Shown here: positions 1 through 8,510 of the stretch, in pieces | Position numbering within the stretch: position 1 is the first letter of the stretch | How the letters are laid out: the number at the start of each line of letters is the position of its first letter | Assembly: GCA_947577185.1 (NCBI GenBank) | Contig: CANPUE010000020.1 | Location: 1 to 43,588 of the forward strand | Reading direction: 5' to 3' | DNA from: an uncultured Lachnospiraceae bacterium | GTDB lineage: Bacteria > Bacillota > Clostridia > Lachnospirales > Lachnospiraceae | DNA: 43,588 bases | Position numbers and translations under genes: made by a program | The notes under the pieces: generated by a model | Database searches by the model: none | What the model was told of the DNA's origin: nothing | The model's input: the letters and a program-made list of their open reading frames with translations, nothing else

Positions 1-21
1 TTTGTATTGGCTCCATCCGCT

Positions 22-69
22 GTGTCAAGGGTTGCCCTACGGCGTATCGCTTCGCTTGCCCCTTGACAC
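22..69. repeat. Imperfect inverted repeat near the left edge
   Basis: A ten-base arm (gtgtcaaggg, 22-31) is repeated inverted at 60-69, with about 28 bases between. There is no T-tract, so it is not a clear terminator. It lies in DNA that, by the attachment-site argument (196-217), belongs to the end of an integrated element. I see no gene in 1-125. Confidence 0.4.
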
Positions 70-195
70 GCTATGTTTTCGTCAATATGACCTCCATTGG
101 CTTATATATTCTGTTCAAGGAATCTTCATTTGAAGACACGTTGAAGACAACGTGCGTTCCTCCTTGATTTTATGGGCTTTTCGGGACAAAAAAGA

Positions 196-217
196 GTTCG
201 AGTCCCGTCTCGCGCTC
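196..217 (+). other. tRNA 3'-end fragment, probable attachment site scar
   Basis: The bases gttcgagtcccgtctcgcgc followed by T look like the T-loop, the 3' half of the T-stem and the 3' acceptor strand of a tRNA. The bases to the left (aaaaaaga) cannot form the matching half of the T-stem, so the 5' body of the tRNA is missing. A terminator hairpin follows at once, as after a real tRNA gene. This is what remains at the distal end when an element integrates into a tRNA 3' end. The isotype cannot be read from the fragment. Confidence 0.55.
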
Positions 218-225
218 TTCTTAAT

Positions 226-266
226 GAAGCGGAAACGTTGATAAATACAGCGTTTCCGTTTTTCTT
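226..266 (+). terminator. Terminator behind the tRNA 3'-end fragment
   Basis: An eight-base stem (cggaaacg with cgtttccg) is followed by tttttcttt. It directly follows the tRNA fragment and is probably the original terminator of that tRNA gene. Confidence 0.6.
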
Positions 267-269
267 TGT

Positions 270-527
270 GTCTGCAAATTTTTCCAATACATAAGCAATC
301 TGTCTGGATGTAATGCACTCCCCATCCCTCATAAAAATATACTTCCCTTGTTTTGGTATCTTCTCCCAAATGGATATCGCTTTAGGGACAAGTATCATAT
401 AACGGTCACGGTTAGTTTTTGTATGTTCCACCACATCATAAAGATTTGTTTCCTGATTCCTGACTTCTTCACAGACGACATGAAGATATGATTGCTCTTT
501 GCAATTTTCCCATTTCAGAGCGATCAA
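270..527 (-). pseudogene. Tyrosine recombinase (integrase) fragment
   Basis: Translation from a TTG at 527 gives a stretch typical of the middle of phage/ICE tyrosine integrases: an ALKWEN beginning, a variable strand, then HTKTNRDRYMILVPKAISIW and a YVLEKFA helix. It lacks the N-terminal core-binding domain and is lost before the HxLRH/RH and catalytic Tyr boxes. Past about residue 85 the frame runs into the terminator and tRNA scar, so the last 45 or so residues are not integrase. Upstream the frame closes at a stop near 546-548. It cannot be an active enzyme. It marks an earlier integration next to the secretion locus. Confidence 0.6.
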
Positions 528-637
528 TTTTTGACAAAAAATAAGCTATGAACGACTTAAATAACGAATTTTGCGATATGATGTTAAAAAGAAGTGTCAA
601 ACACCCGCGTTTTTCGTGGATTTCTATACCATAGCTA

Positions 638-667
638 TTGCAAATGTCATCTTTTATATAATATAAT
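638..667 (+). promoter_or_regulatory. Candidate promoter of the T7SS operon
   Basis: TTGCAA at 638-643 and TATAAT at 662-667 are separated by 18 bases. A second overlapping TATAAT at 657-662 has poor spacing. It lies about 60 bases upstream of essC in very A/T-rich DNA with no other gene between. Confidence 0.5.
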
Positions 668-725
668 ATAAAAGTGTCTTGTTTGTAGTAATAATATGTA
701 AAATGGGCGGGGAGAAGGCAGAAAT

Positions 726-3700
726 ATGGAATATCGTGTCCGAGTTTATATAGGCGAAAAAATACAGGATGTATCCTTAGTGGGAAGAAACAAGTGGACA
801 CTGGGGGGAGCGGATTCTGACGATTGTCAGGTGAAGGCGGCAGGCATTGAAGGGGAACATTTTCTTCTTTATAAGAGAAATGGCAGGTGGTTTGCCGGAA
901 GCAAAGACGAAACTGTTGTGAGGGGTGTCAGTGCTTTTTCGGGAACTATTTGGCGAGATAGAGAGATAAAGGATGGAGATATTTTTTTAATAAACCGCGA
1001 AGAAAAGATTGCTGTCTATATATTTGGAAAAAATATGGATTTTATGCAGGTGCTGGACTTAATGGGTATAGAACGTGCTGCTATCGGAAGAGGAGCACAG
1101 TGCGATTTAATTCTTGCGGGCAATGATATATCCAGACAGCATGCAGTTATCCAAAGGGAGAATGGTGCGTATGTACTGATGGATAATCACAGTTTGAATG
1201 GAACTTTTCTGAATCATAAAAAAATAAAGAAAGAATATTTAAACGACGGAGACCTTATTGGAATCGGACATTTTAGTATACGATTTTTTCAGGAAAGACT
1301 GACGGTAAATGTGATGGAGGAGGAAAATTCTGCGGAGGAAAAACAGGTAGAATATCCGCACTGGTTTAAGTGTGCCCCCCGCTTGCAGCAGGAACTGCCA
1401 GGGGATGTGATTAATATTGAAAATCCACCCCAGGAGGTGTCAAAACCGGAAAGAAGTCTTTTTAGCACGATTGCTTCCCCGGCTGTAATGATGGTGGTAA
1501 TGGTAATTATGGTTATTTTGTCGGTTATGAGCCCTGTGATGCTTGTATTTACTGTTCCAATGTCCCTTATTTCTATTTGCATGGCTGTGGTCGGCAGTAG
1601 GACGCAGAAGAAAAAATATGAAGAAAAGGTAAGAGAACGGAATACCAGGTATAGCGCTTATCTGGATATTAAGGAGAAGGAGATTGAGAAACTGAAAATT
1701 CAGCAGAAGTCTGCTATGCTGCTTGCCAATCCTGATCTGACGGAATGTGTTATGATATTAAAGAACAAAGATACAAGATTATGGAATCGGCATCTGACAG
1801 ACGGAGATTTTATGCAGCTCCGTTCAGGAGTAGGGGAAGGTAGTATCAGTTTCGAAGTGAGAGGGCAAAAAAAGGAATTTACGATGGAAGATGATCCTCT
1901 GCTGGAAAGAACTCGGAAAATAATAGAAACAGCACAGTATATGTCAGGAGTTCCTGTTTTATGTGATGTGAGCAGGGATAAGCTGATAGGGGTGATTGGG
2001 GAGAGACAGAGTGCAGTATGGCTTGTGAAAAACATGATTCTGCAGGCTGCGACCCATCATCCTTATGAAGAATTAAAAATTGTGACGATCTACTCTCATA
2101 GGGAGGCAGCACAGTGGGATTGGGTGAGATGGCTGCCTCATTCATTCGACGAGATGAGGGAAAATAGATTTGTGAGCAGTACTCGAAACTCTGCGGAAAC
2201 TTTACTTAAAGATTTGGAAGGGGTTTTAAAACAAAGGAGCATGGAAAGCAAGGAGGACATACTGTTCTCACCCTATTATTTTTTTGTTTTTACAGAAATG
2301 GAAATGGTGCAGGGACATCCTGTTATGAAATATTTGCTGAATAATGAAAGAAATATAGGGGCAGGAGCTGTCTTTTTGTATGATGATATGTCGCATCTTC
2401 CCAAAGAATGCAATATAATTTTGGAGGTGGAAGCAGGGCAGGGGGTACTGTTCCACAAGCATAATGTCAATTTTAAGAGGAAATTCCAGTTGGATTTCTT
2501 AGGGGAAAAACTATATGAGGAGTTTGCAAGAACTATGGCGCCTTTAAGGATTGCAGGGGAAGGCGCGCAGGCGATGCTTCCCGCATGTGTATCCTTTATG
2601 GAAGGTTACGGTGTGCGAACCCCGTCGGATTTTCAGCTGGAGCGTATGTGGAAATGTGGTCGAACCAATGAGTCCATGGCGGTACCGATTGGCGTAAAAG
2701 CAAATGGAGAACCTTTTCTTTTCGATATACATGAGAAAAAGTTTGGGCCGCATGGTCTGGTGGCAGGCATGACAGGTTCTGGTAAATCAGAGATGGTGCA
2801 GTCCTGGATTTTGTCTATGGCATTGCGCTTTTCACCAAAAGATGTTTCTTTCGTACTAATTGATTTTAAAGGAACCGGCTTGCTTTTACCTTTTAGCGGT
2901 TTGCCTCATCTGGCAGGTACCATTTCCGATCTAGACAGTAAGATTCAGAGAAATTTGCTGGCATTGGAAAATGAACTATCCAGAAGGAAAGAACTTTTAG
3001 ATAAGTACAATGTGAATAATATCAATAATTATCTCAAGCTGTACCACGGGGGAAAAGCTCCGGAACCGCTTGCCTATTTGTTTGTGGTAATCGACGAATT
3101 TGCAGAGTTTAAAATACAGTTTCCGGATTTTATGAAGGTAGTTGATCGTATCTTTGCCATCGGCAGAACTCTTGGCGTGTTTGCCATTTTGATGACGCAA
3201 AAACCTGCCGGTGTGGTAGATGATAAAATGAATGCCAATACCAGATTCCGTTGGTGCTTAAAAGTGGCCAGTTCCGCAGATAGTAAGGAAATGTTAAGGC
3301 ATCCTGACGCCGCGAAAATCACGACGCCAGGACGGGCCTATGTCCAGGTCGGGGAAGATGAGGTTTATGAACTGGTGCAGTCTTATTACAGCGGTGCACC
3401 CTATCGGCCGGAAGCGGCAGACAAGCTTGCCACGAACTTAAAAGTTGCTATTGTGGAAGAAAACGGACGGCGCATATATTATGAGAATGAAGTAAAAAAG
3501 CAGGTCTTTGAAGGAGAAAAGACAGAAATTTCCGAAATTGTTTCTTATCTGCATACTTATGCTGTGGAAAGCGGTGTAGAAGGAGCAAAGCAGATATGGC
3601 TGCCCAAATTGTCCTGTCGGGTTTATCTGGAGGATATTCAGAAGTGCCGTTATGAAAACGGAATATGGCACAAAGATGAGACGGGAAGGCTTTGCCCGGT

Positions 3701-5195
3701 GGCAGGTATTATTGATGATCCTGTTAATCAGAGTCAGTATCCTCTTGTTTTTGATTTTACAAAAGATGGACACATTGCAGTATTTGGTGCGCCGGGGACC
3801 GGGAAAACAACACTTTTACAAACTGTGGTAATGTCTTTGATATGGAATTATTCACCGGAGGATGTGAACATTTATCTTATGGATTTTGGCGGCTGGAATA
3901 TGGGGATTTTCAGACAATTTCCTCATGTGGGAGGAATTGCCAATGATAATGAAGAGATAAAGATAGAAAAGCTGATACAGCTTTTAGAACGTAAGCTGGT
4001 GGAGAGGAAAGAAAAATTTTCTGATATTGGAGTGGGAAGTTGTCAGGCCTACCGGCAGGCAACCGGTGAAAAAATACCGGATATTGTTTTGATACTGGAT
4101 AATTTTGCTCCGGTTTTGCAATTATATCCAGATATGGATTCCTTTTTTATCAGGCTAACAAGAGAGGGAGGAAACTATGGCATTTATTTTCTGGTTTCGG
4201 CCAATAATCCTATGGCACTGGGCTTTAAGGTCAATCAGAATATTAAAATGGCAGTGGCCTTGAATATGTCAGATAAATCGGATTATCAGGGAATTGTGGG
4301 CAGGACGAATGGTCTGGAACCGGAAAGTGAAGAAGGCAGAGGGTTGGTAAAGGGAAATCCGCCATTGGAATTTCAAACTGCTCTGCCGGCTTATGGTGAA
4401 AATGAGAGCGAGCGAGTTAGAAGAATTAAAGGATTGGCGGAGGAAATGTCTCAGATGTGGAAAGGGAGAAAGGCTTTTCCTATACCGATTATGCCGGCAA
4501 ACATTGCTTATGGCAGTATTGCTGGTCCTGGCATAAAGCTGGGATTTTCTGTTAAAGAAGTGGAAGCTGTTTATTTGCCGGAATCGGGTCAGCATTATCT
4601 TCCCGTTGTAGGAACCGTAGAAAGTGGTAAAAGTAATATGCTAAGGGTATTGGCGAAGCAGTTTCAGGAGCGTGAGGAAGCATCAGTCGTTTATGTGGAT
4701 GTGAACAATTCTCCTTTTATTTCTGATATGGAAGGATGCCATTTTTTAACAGAAATGAAAGATTTTGATTATTATATGCAGAATCTGGTTCCTGTTTTGC
4801 AGGAGAGGAAGAGTATCCATGACAAGGATAAAAATCAACGTTTTGAACCAATAGCTATTTTTATTGATGACTATAGAACAGCATATGAGCAAATGCAGGA
4901 AATGACGGCAAAACGATTAGAAGCAATTATCCGTCTTGGAGCAGGCCTGGATGTCTTTTTGTACATTGCGGAGGAGGCAGACACATTTTGCAGGCTCTAT
5001 GCGCAGGGCGAACCGGTATCTATGCTGATGGTCAAAGAAAATCGAGCGATTCTCCTGGGCGGAAGTTTTACTTCTTATCCTGTTTTCCATTCAGAAATGT
5101 CTGGTCTTGAGAAAAATCAGGTCCTTGGAGAGTGGGAAGGTTATTGGCTGGATAAGGGAAAAACAATAAGATTTAAGGCAATGTCAAAAGATTAA
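726..5195 (+). CDS. essC: EssC-type FtsK/SpoIIIE ATPase with FHA domains, T7SS motor
   Basis: The membrane-anchored motor of T7SSb, expected to recognise WXG100 substrates and drive their export. At 1489 residues it matches full-length EssC. An N-terminal FHA-like region (about 1-95) is followed by a clear FHA domain (about 118-175, with GRG, SRQH and NGTFLN motifs). Two membrane helices lie at about 248-290. Three ATPase domains follow, with P-loops GMTGSGKS (681-688), GAPGTGKT (1021-1028) and GTVESGKS (1296-1303) and Walker B-like strands near 784 (FVVIDEF), 1119 (VLILDN) and 1376 (IFIDD). The second and third domains look degenerate, as usual in EssC. The start is an ATG behind ggggagaagg. 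The FHA domains imply binding of phosphothreonine, consistent with the kinase and phosphatase genes in the same cluster. Confidence 0.96.
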   Translation: MEYRVRVYIGEKIQDVSLVGRNKWTLGGADSDDCQVKAAGIEGEHFLLYKRNGRWFAGSKDETVVRGVSAFSGTIWRDREIKDGDIFLINREEKIAVYIFGKNMDFMQVLDLMGIERAAIGRGAQCDLILAGNDISRQHAVIQRENGAYVLMDNHSLNGTFLNHKKIKKEYLNDGDLIGIGHFSIRFFQERLTVNVMEEENSAEEKQVEYPHWFKCAPRLQQELPGDVINIENPPQEVSKPERSLFSTIASPAVMMVVMVIMVILSVMSPVMLVFTVPMSLISICMAVVGSRTQKKKYEEKVRERNTRYSAYLDIKEKEIEKLKIQQKSAMLLANPDLTECVMILKNKDTRLWNRHLTDGDFMQLRSGVGEGSISFEVRGQKKEFTMEDDPLLERTRKIIETAQYMSGVPVLCDVSRDKLIGVIGERQSAVWLVKNMILQAATHHPYEELKIVTIYSHREAAQWDWVRWLPHSFDEMRENRFVSSTRNSAETLLKDLEGVLKQRSMESKEDILFSPYYFFVFTEMEMVQGHPVMKYLLNNERNIGAGAVFLYDDMSHLPKECNIILEVEAGQGVLFHKHNVNFKRKFQLDFLGEKLYEEFARTMAPLRIAGEGAQAMLPACVSFMEGYGVRTPSDFQLERMWKCGRTNESMAVPIGVKANGEPFLFDIHEKKFGPHGLVAGMTGSGKSEMVQSWILSMALRFSPKDVSFVLIDFKGTGLLLPFSGLPHLAGTISDLDSKIQRNLLALENELSRRKELLDKYNVNNINNYLKLYHGGKAPEPLAYLFVVIDEFAEFKIQFPDFMKVVDRIFAIGRTLGVFAILMTQKPAGVVDDKMNANTRFRWCLKVASSADSKEMLRHPDAAKITTPGRAYVQVGEDEVYELVQSYYSGAPYRPEAADKLATNLKVAIVEENGRRIYYENEVKKQVFEGEKTEISEIVSYLHTYAVESGVEGAKQIWLPKLSCRVYLEDIQKCRYENGIWHKDETGRLCPVAGIIDDPVNQSQYPLVFDFTKDGHIAVFGAPGTGKTTLLQTVVMSLIWNYSPEDVNIYLMDFGGWNMGIFRQFPHVGGIANDNEEIKIEKLIQLLERKLVERKEKFSDIGVGSCQAYRQATGEKIPDIVLILDNFAPVLQLYPDMDSFFIRLTREGGNYGIYFLVSANNPMALGFKVNQNIKMAVALNMSDKSDYQGIVGRTNGLEPESEEGRGLVKGNPPLEFQTALPAYGENESERVRRIKGLAEEMSQMWKGRKAFPIPIMPANIAYGSIAGPGIKLGFSVKEVEAVYLPESGQHYLPVVGTVESGKSNMLRVLAKQFQEREEASVVYVDVNNSPFISDMEGCHFLTEMKDFDYYMQNLVPVLQERKSIHDKDKNQRFEPIAIFIDDYRTAYEQMQEMTAKRLEAIIRLGAGLDVFLYIAEEADTFCRLYAQGEPVSMLMVKENRAILLGGSFTSYPVFHSEMSGLEKNQVLGEWEGYWLDKGKTIRFKAMSKD

Positions 5196-5208
5196 GGAGG
5201 TGAGTAAG

Positions 5209-6027
5209 ATGGCAGAGTATGTATTGACAGCAGACGAAGTGTTGTATTTAGCGGCATCTAGTGGAGCGGATTCTTTCTACGGGGTACGTGATGGTTTGGC
5301 AGGACTTTCAGAACAGGACTTAAAAATGAAAGTTTTGGAAATGCAAGATTCTCTGAACCAAAAAGGGTATAGGCAGACTGATTTTGATGGGAATAGTCAT
5401 ATGGATGACGCGCTGATTCAGATGATTGGCGGATGTGGGGACAGCGATGGGATGGTGTGCTTTGAATGGGAGATACCCGGAGAGCATCAGGGAGGCAGCC
5501 TGTATTTTATAAAAGATAAGCATATATATGAAATGACACCGCGAGAAGGTATTTATGTATTTAAAGAGATACCGCAGGCTTGTTTATCAGATGCTATCCA
5601 AAAAGGAATTTACTGGAGAGAGGTAAGGTCTGGAGAGGAACCATCCTTTACCATAAAGCAGAAGGAACTGGAAAAGGCTTCGAGGCTGGCAGGCCGAGGA
5701 GCGGCAGATCAGGCGAAGGCGCTCTTGATGGAAGTGGGTGCTGGAGAATATACTGCAGATACCATTGTGGCTGGAATGCAGCATAAGATAGAGTTTTATT
5801 CGTTATTGTTTGTAAACAATCGAATGGAAGAGGAACCTTGTCAAAGCGTTCAGTTTCTACAGGGAAAGCTGCTGGTAGCAATGCAATATAATGAGCAAAA
5901 CAATGAGGATGGTGTATTTTTCTATGTTTCCAACCGTAAGGAACAGGAAGCATTGATTGTAAAAGGATTTGAAAAACTTGCCCTTCCGGTTTTGGAAGAA
6001 GCGGAGAATAAAATGGAGTTTGAATAG
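5209..6027 (+). CDS. T7SS-associated hypothetical protein
   Basis: A 272-residue soluble protein. I chose the ATG at 5209 because AAGGAGG (5194-5200) lies 8 bases upstream; a GTG at 5200 would overlap that site. The ribosome binding site overlaps the essC stop codon, so translation is probably coupled. No signal peptide or membrane helix is visible. The N-terminus (LTADEVLYLAASSGADSFYG) resembles uncharacterised proteins encoded in Firmicutes T7SS loci (possibly DUF5081); this is recalled and unchecked. Its position between motor and substrate genes would suit an export chaperone similar in role to mycobacterial EspG, but that is inference. Confidence 0.85.
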   Translation: MAEYVLTADEVLYLAASSGADSFYGVRDGLAGLSEQDLKMKVLEMQDSLNQKGYRQTDFDGNSHMDDALIQMIGGCGDSDGMVCFEWEIPGEHQGGSLYFIKDKHIYEMTPREGIYVFKEIPQACLSDAIQKGIYWREVRSGEEPSFTIKQKELEKASRLAGRGAADQAKALLMEVGAGEYTADTIVAGMQHKIEFYSLLFVNNRMEEEPCQSVQFLQGKLLVAMQYNEQNNEDGVFFYVSNRKEQEALIVKGFEKLALPVLEEAENKMEFE

Positions 6028-6039
6028 AAAGGAGCAGAG

Positions 6040-6330
6040 ATGGCTTTTATCCAATTAGATTATCTCAATGCCATAGCTCAGGCTAAGAAATTAGAAACCG
6101 CTGCTGACAGATGTGGGGAAGCGTTAAAGATCATACAGAATCAAGCCGGAAGTTCAGAGCAATTCTGGCAGGGTAATTCAGGAAAGGCTATGCGGGCCAA
6201 AATGACAGAAACTGCAAGTCAGTTATCAGCGGCTCAAAGCGAACTGTCAGCTGTAGCGGCGGCAATTCGTAGAGTGGCGGAGGAACTAAAAGAAGCGGAT
6301 ACAGGATTGGCAACCCTGTTTAGAAGGTGA
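6040..6330 (+). CDS. WXG100 family protein (1 of 3)
   Basis: A 96-residue helical hairpin with the turn motif W-Q-G at about residues 43-45 and heptad-like Ala/Leu/Glu-rich helices on both sides: the fold of EsxA/ESAT-6 proteins, which are exported as helical dimers by EssC-type motors. It starts 12 bases after the upstream stop with an AAAGGAG site. It is more divergent than the next two WXG100 proteins, so it may pair with one of them or with the N-terminal helices of the downstream effector-like protein. Confidence 0.88.
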   Translation: MAFIQLDYLNAIAQAKKLETAADRCGEALKIIQNQAGSSEQFWQGNSGKAMRAKMTETASQLSAAQSELSAVAAAIRRVAEELKEADTGLATLFRR

Positions 6331-6343
6331 AAGGAGAATCGAG

Positions 6344-6640
6344 ATGGCAAGGGAGATTATGCTGACGCCCGAAGAACTTCGGATTAGTGCAGGGGACATC
6401 AGGAAATATAAAAATTCCCATGAAGATATCATGAACAGAATGACCAATCTGGTCAGTTCCGTGTGTACTGTCTGGCGGGGCGATGCACAGGATGCGTTTG
6501 TGGCTAAATACATGGGAATGAAATCTACTTTTACGAACTTTGAGGCGGCATTGGAGAATTTTGCAGTTTTAATAGATGAAACAGCAAACCGGATCGAGCA
6601 GACAGATAATAGTCTGGGCAGCAGGATCGATGGTATATAG
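6344..6640 (+). CDS. WXG100 family protein (2 of 3)
   Basis: A 98-residue helix-turn-helix with a central W-R-G, followed by the sequence DAQDAFVAKY. It is a close paralogue of the protein at 7869: both share the pattern LTPE/VTPE-LR, the WxGxAQDAF turn and a TFTNF stretch. The two copies flank the effector-like gene at 6656, suggesting duplication around a cargo gene. The AAAGGAG site is well placed, and only 13 bases separate it from the preceding stop. Confidence 0.92.
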   Translation: MAREIMLTPEELRISAGDIRKYKNSHEDIMNRMTNLVSSVCTVWRGDAQDAFVAKYMGMKSTFTNFEAALENFAVLIDETANRIEQTDNSLGSRIDGI

Positions 6641-6655
6641 CGGCAGGAGGAAAAA

Positions 6656-7798
6656 ATGGCAAAAATAGATGTTTATACGACTGATCTGCATGAACTGTCA
6701 GCAAAACTGAAAAAGGCGGAACAATCTCTTTCGGAAGTCCAGTCGCTTGTTGCCAGTGCGCAGTCCGGTTTATCCATGAAAGTTGCGGCACGGGAGAACA
6801 TAGACAGCAGGCTGTTATCGGTAAGGACAAAGGTTGTCAGCCAGAATGACCGGGTGGGAAAAATGGCATCTTTAAGTATGACCGCAGCACAGGAGTTTGA
6901 GGATGCCGACAGAAGAAGCGGTGAGAAGGCACAGAGTATTTTTTCTACTGTAATGAGTGGCCTTTCGAAGCTTACCAATTCGGTAGGGCGTTTTCTTTCT
7001 TCGATAAGTGTGCAGCGGCATGGAGCGATTGCAGGAGTTTTTCTTGGAGCCGGTACGATATTGGCTTATTCTCCATTAACTGCGCTGAGTGGGTTGTTGA
7101 AGGATATGTTTAAGAAAAAGGATTCCTACACTACAAGTAATAGCAGTGTTCAAAGCAGTAACACTCAGAACGGCAGCACGCAAAGCAGCGGCGGCGGAAG
7201 ACATGATGGGGCGGCTGGCGGAGCAGCTTCAAAACCATCAGCGGAGAACGTGAAGCCTGCCAGGCCGGTAGAAAAACCGCATGTGACAACAGAAGCAGAA
7301 AAAAAACAGGTACTGAATGAGATAAATGCCCGATATAAGCGGCTGCCGAATTCAAAAAGCGGAAAGGGATTTAAGCATAGATGCGGAGCGCTTGTTTATC
7401 AGCAGTTAAATGAGATGGGAGTTGTTAAAAGCGGCGAATCAACAATGTATGGGAAAGATTACGCTAAGATGTTGGCGAAAAAAGGTAAGACTGCATCAGG
7501 CTACACCTGCAAGGGATATGAGGGAGCGGATGCCTTTGATAAGCTTTTAAATGCAAATAAAGGGAAATTTCCGATTACAAATATTGTCTGCAGTTTTGAA
7601 AAAGGAGGCAATTTTACCGATCCCAAGGCAGGTCATGCGATGTTGATATCAAAAATTGATGAAAGCGGCAATGTCTATTTTGTGGATAACACAAAAGCAA
7701 GCAATTACAAGGCTGTTTGTATGACGCTTGCGGAGTTTAAAGCCTTTTATTTTAAAAAAGGTACTAATTGCAATGGAATTACACACTTATACAAATAA
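6656..7798 (+). CDS. Probable T7SS substrate with C-terminal papain-like Cys/His domain
   Basis: 380 residues in three parts. The first ~115 residues are predicted helical, with a WXG/LXG-like look and no WXG turn. A hydrophobic Gly/Ala-rich stretch lies at about 121-148. A Ser/Asn/Gly-rich linker (about 160-210) leads to a ~165-residue C-terminal domain. That domain has Cys243 at the start of a helix (HRCGALVYQQL), His327 (GHAMLIS) at a strand, and Asp344/Asn345 after the next strand. This is the order of the catalytic triad in papain-fold enzymes (NlpC/P60, CHAP, C39-like). It could be a secreted toxin or a peptidoglycan hydrolase that opens the wall for the apparatus, as EssH does in Staphylococcus. 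No obvious immunity gene follows. The family of the C-terminal domain is unassigned. Confidence 0.85.
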   Translation: MAKIDVYTTDLHELSAKLKKAEQSLSEVQSLVASAQSGLSMKVAARENIDSRLLSVRTKVVSQNDRVGKMASLSMTAAQEFEDADRRSGEKAQSIFSTVMSGLSKLTNSVGRFLSSISVQRHGAIAGVFLGAGTILAYSPLTALSGLLKDMFKKKDSYTTSNSSVQSSNTQNGSTQSSGGGRHDGAAGGAASKPSAENVKPARPVEKPHVTTEAEKKQVLNEINARYKRLPNSKSGKGFKHRCGALVYQQLNEMGVVKSGESTMYGKDYAKMLAKKGKTASGYTCKGYEGADAFDKLLNANKGKFPITNIVCSFEKGGNFTDPKAGHAMLISKIDESGNVYFVDNTKASNYKAVCMTLAEFKAFYFKKGTNCNGITHLYK

Positions 7799-7868
7799 TG
7801 AGACACAAGTTCCACTCAGCACAGGCTGTAAAAAATAAAAAGGAACACAAATAAAGGAGGAAAAGACA

Positions 7869-8165
7869 ATGGCGATGATTCAGGTAACACCCGAAACATT
7901 AAGGAGCAAAGCATCGGACGTGCGTTCTTACAAATCACAACATGACGAGGTGATGGCGAAAGTGAAAAATCTTGTTTATGCGTTAAACGAGGTTTGGAAG
8001 GGCGAGGCACAGGATGCGTTTCTGGCAAAGTTTGAGAGTATGCAGCCCACTTTTACTAATTTTTCAGAGATGCTGGAGGGTTATGCAAAGTTAATGGATA
8101 CTGCAGCAAATGAACTGGAAAGCACTGATCAGGCTCTGAAAACCACTATGAATAACTTTGGTTAA
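7869..8165 (+). CDS. WXG100 family protein (3 of 3)
   Basis: A 98-residue EsxA-like protein with a W-K-G turn at about residues 44-46 and the same surrounding pattern as the copy at 6344. It follows a 70-base gap with a strong AAAGGAGG site, so it may be made in larger amounts than its neighbours. The C-terminal helix contains Y-A-K-L-M-D, only loosely like the YxxxD/E export signal, so recognition may rest on other residues. Confidence 0.92.
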   Translation: MAMIQVTPETLRSKASDVRSYKSQHDEVMAKVKNLVYALNEVWKGEAQDAFLAKFESMQPTFTNFSEMLEGYAKLMDTAANELESTDQALKTTMNNFG

Positions 8166-8177
8166 GAGGCGGACCAC

Positions 8178-8426
8178 ATGGAAAGTGCAATGGTTACCGC
8201 CAGAGTGGAAAAAATGAGCTGGCAGATTGATATGGAACTGCCGGCAAAGATGAGAATCAAAGAGTTGGTAATGGAAATGCTGGAAACTCTAAAAATGTAT
8301 GACGAGGAGAGATTTTGCCAGATATCGGAGATCAGTTTGTTTCATGAGCAGAAAAAATTACATATGGATGCCACGCTTGCTGATTATCAGATTTGGGATG
8401 GGAGCATTATTGATATCAGATATTAG
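8178..8426 (+). CDS. esaB: EsaB/YukD-like ubiquitin-fold protein
   Basis: An 82-residue protein with the size and strand-helix-strand layout of YukD/EsaB: two N-terminal strands, an acidic helix with the pattern IKELVMEMLETL, and a final strand ending WDGSIIDIRY. This small ubiquitin-like protein is a standard T7SSb component. It lies 12 bases downstream of the last WXG100 gene and is followed by a terminator, so it closes the first transcription unit. Identification rests on length, pattern and neighbours. Confidence 0.8.
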   Translation: MESAMVTARVEKMSWQIDMELPAKMRIKELVMEMLETLKMYDEERFCQISEISLFHEQKKLHMDATLADYQIWDGSIIDIRY

Positions 8427-8437
8427 GCAGGAGAAAG

Positions 8438-8474
8438 GGCTGCTATATAGAAAGTAAATAGTAGCCTTTTCTTT
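8438..8474 (+). terminator. Intrinsic terminator inside the T7SS cluster
   Basis: A nine-base stem (ggctgctat 38-46 with atagtagcc 58-66, one G-T pair) is followed by ttttcttt. It separates the secretion genes from the kinase-phosphatase genes and would lower or uncouple expression of the signalling half. Confidence 0.7.
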
Positions 8475-8510
8475 ATGGGATGATCATTATATCCGAAGAG
8501 GGGGACAGGG

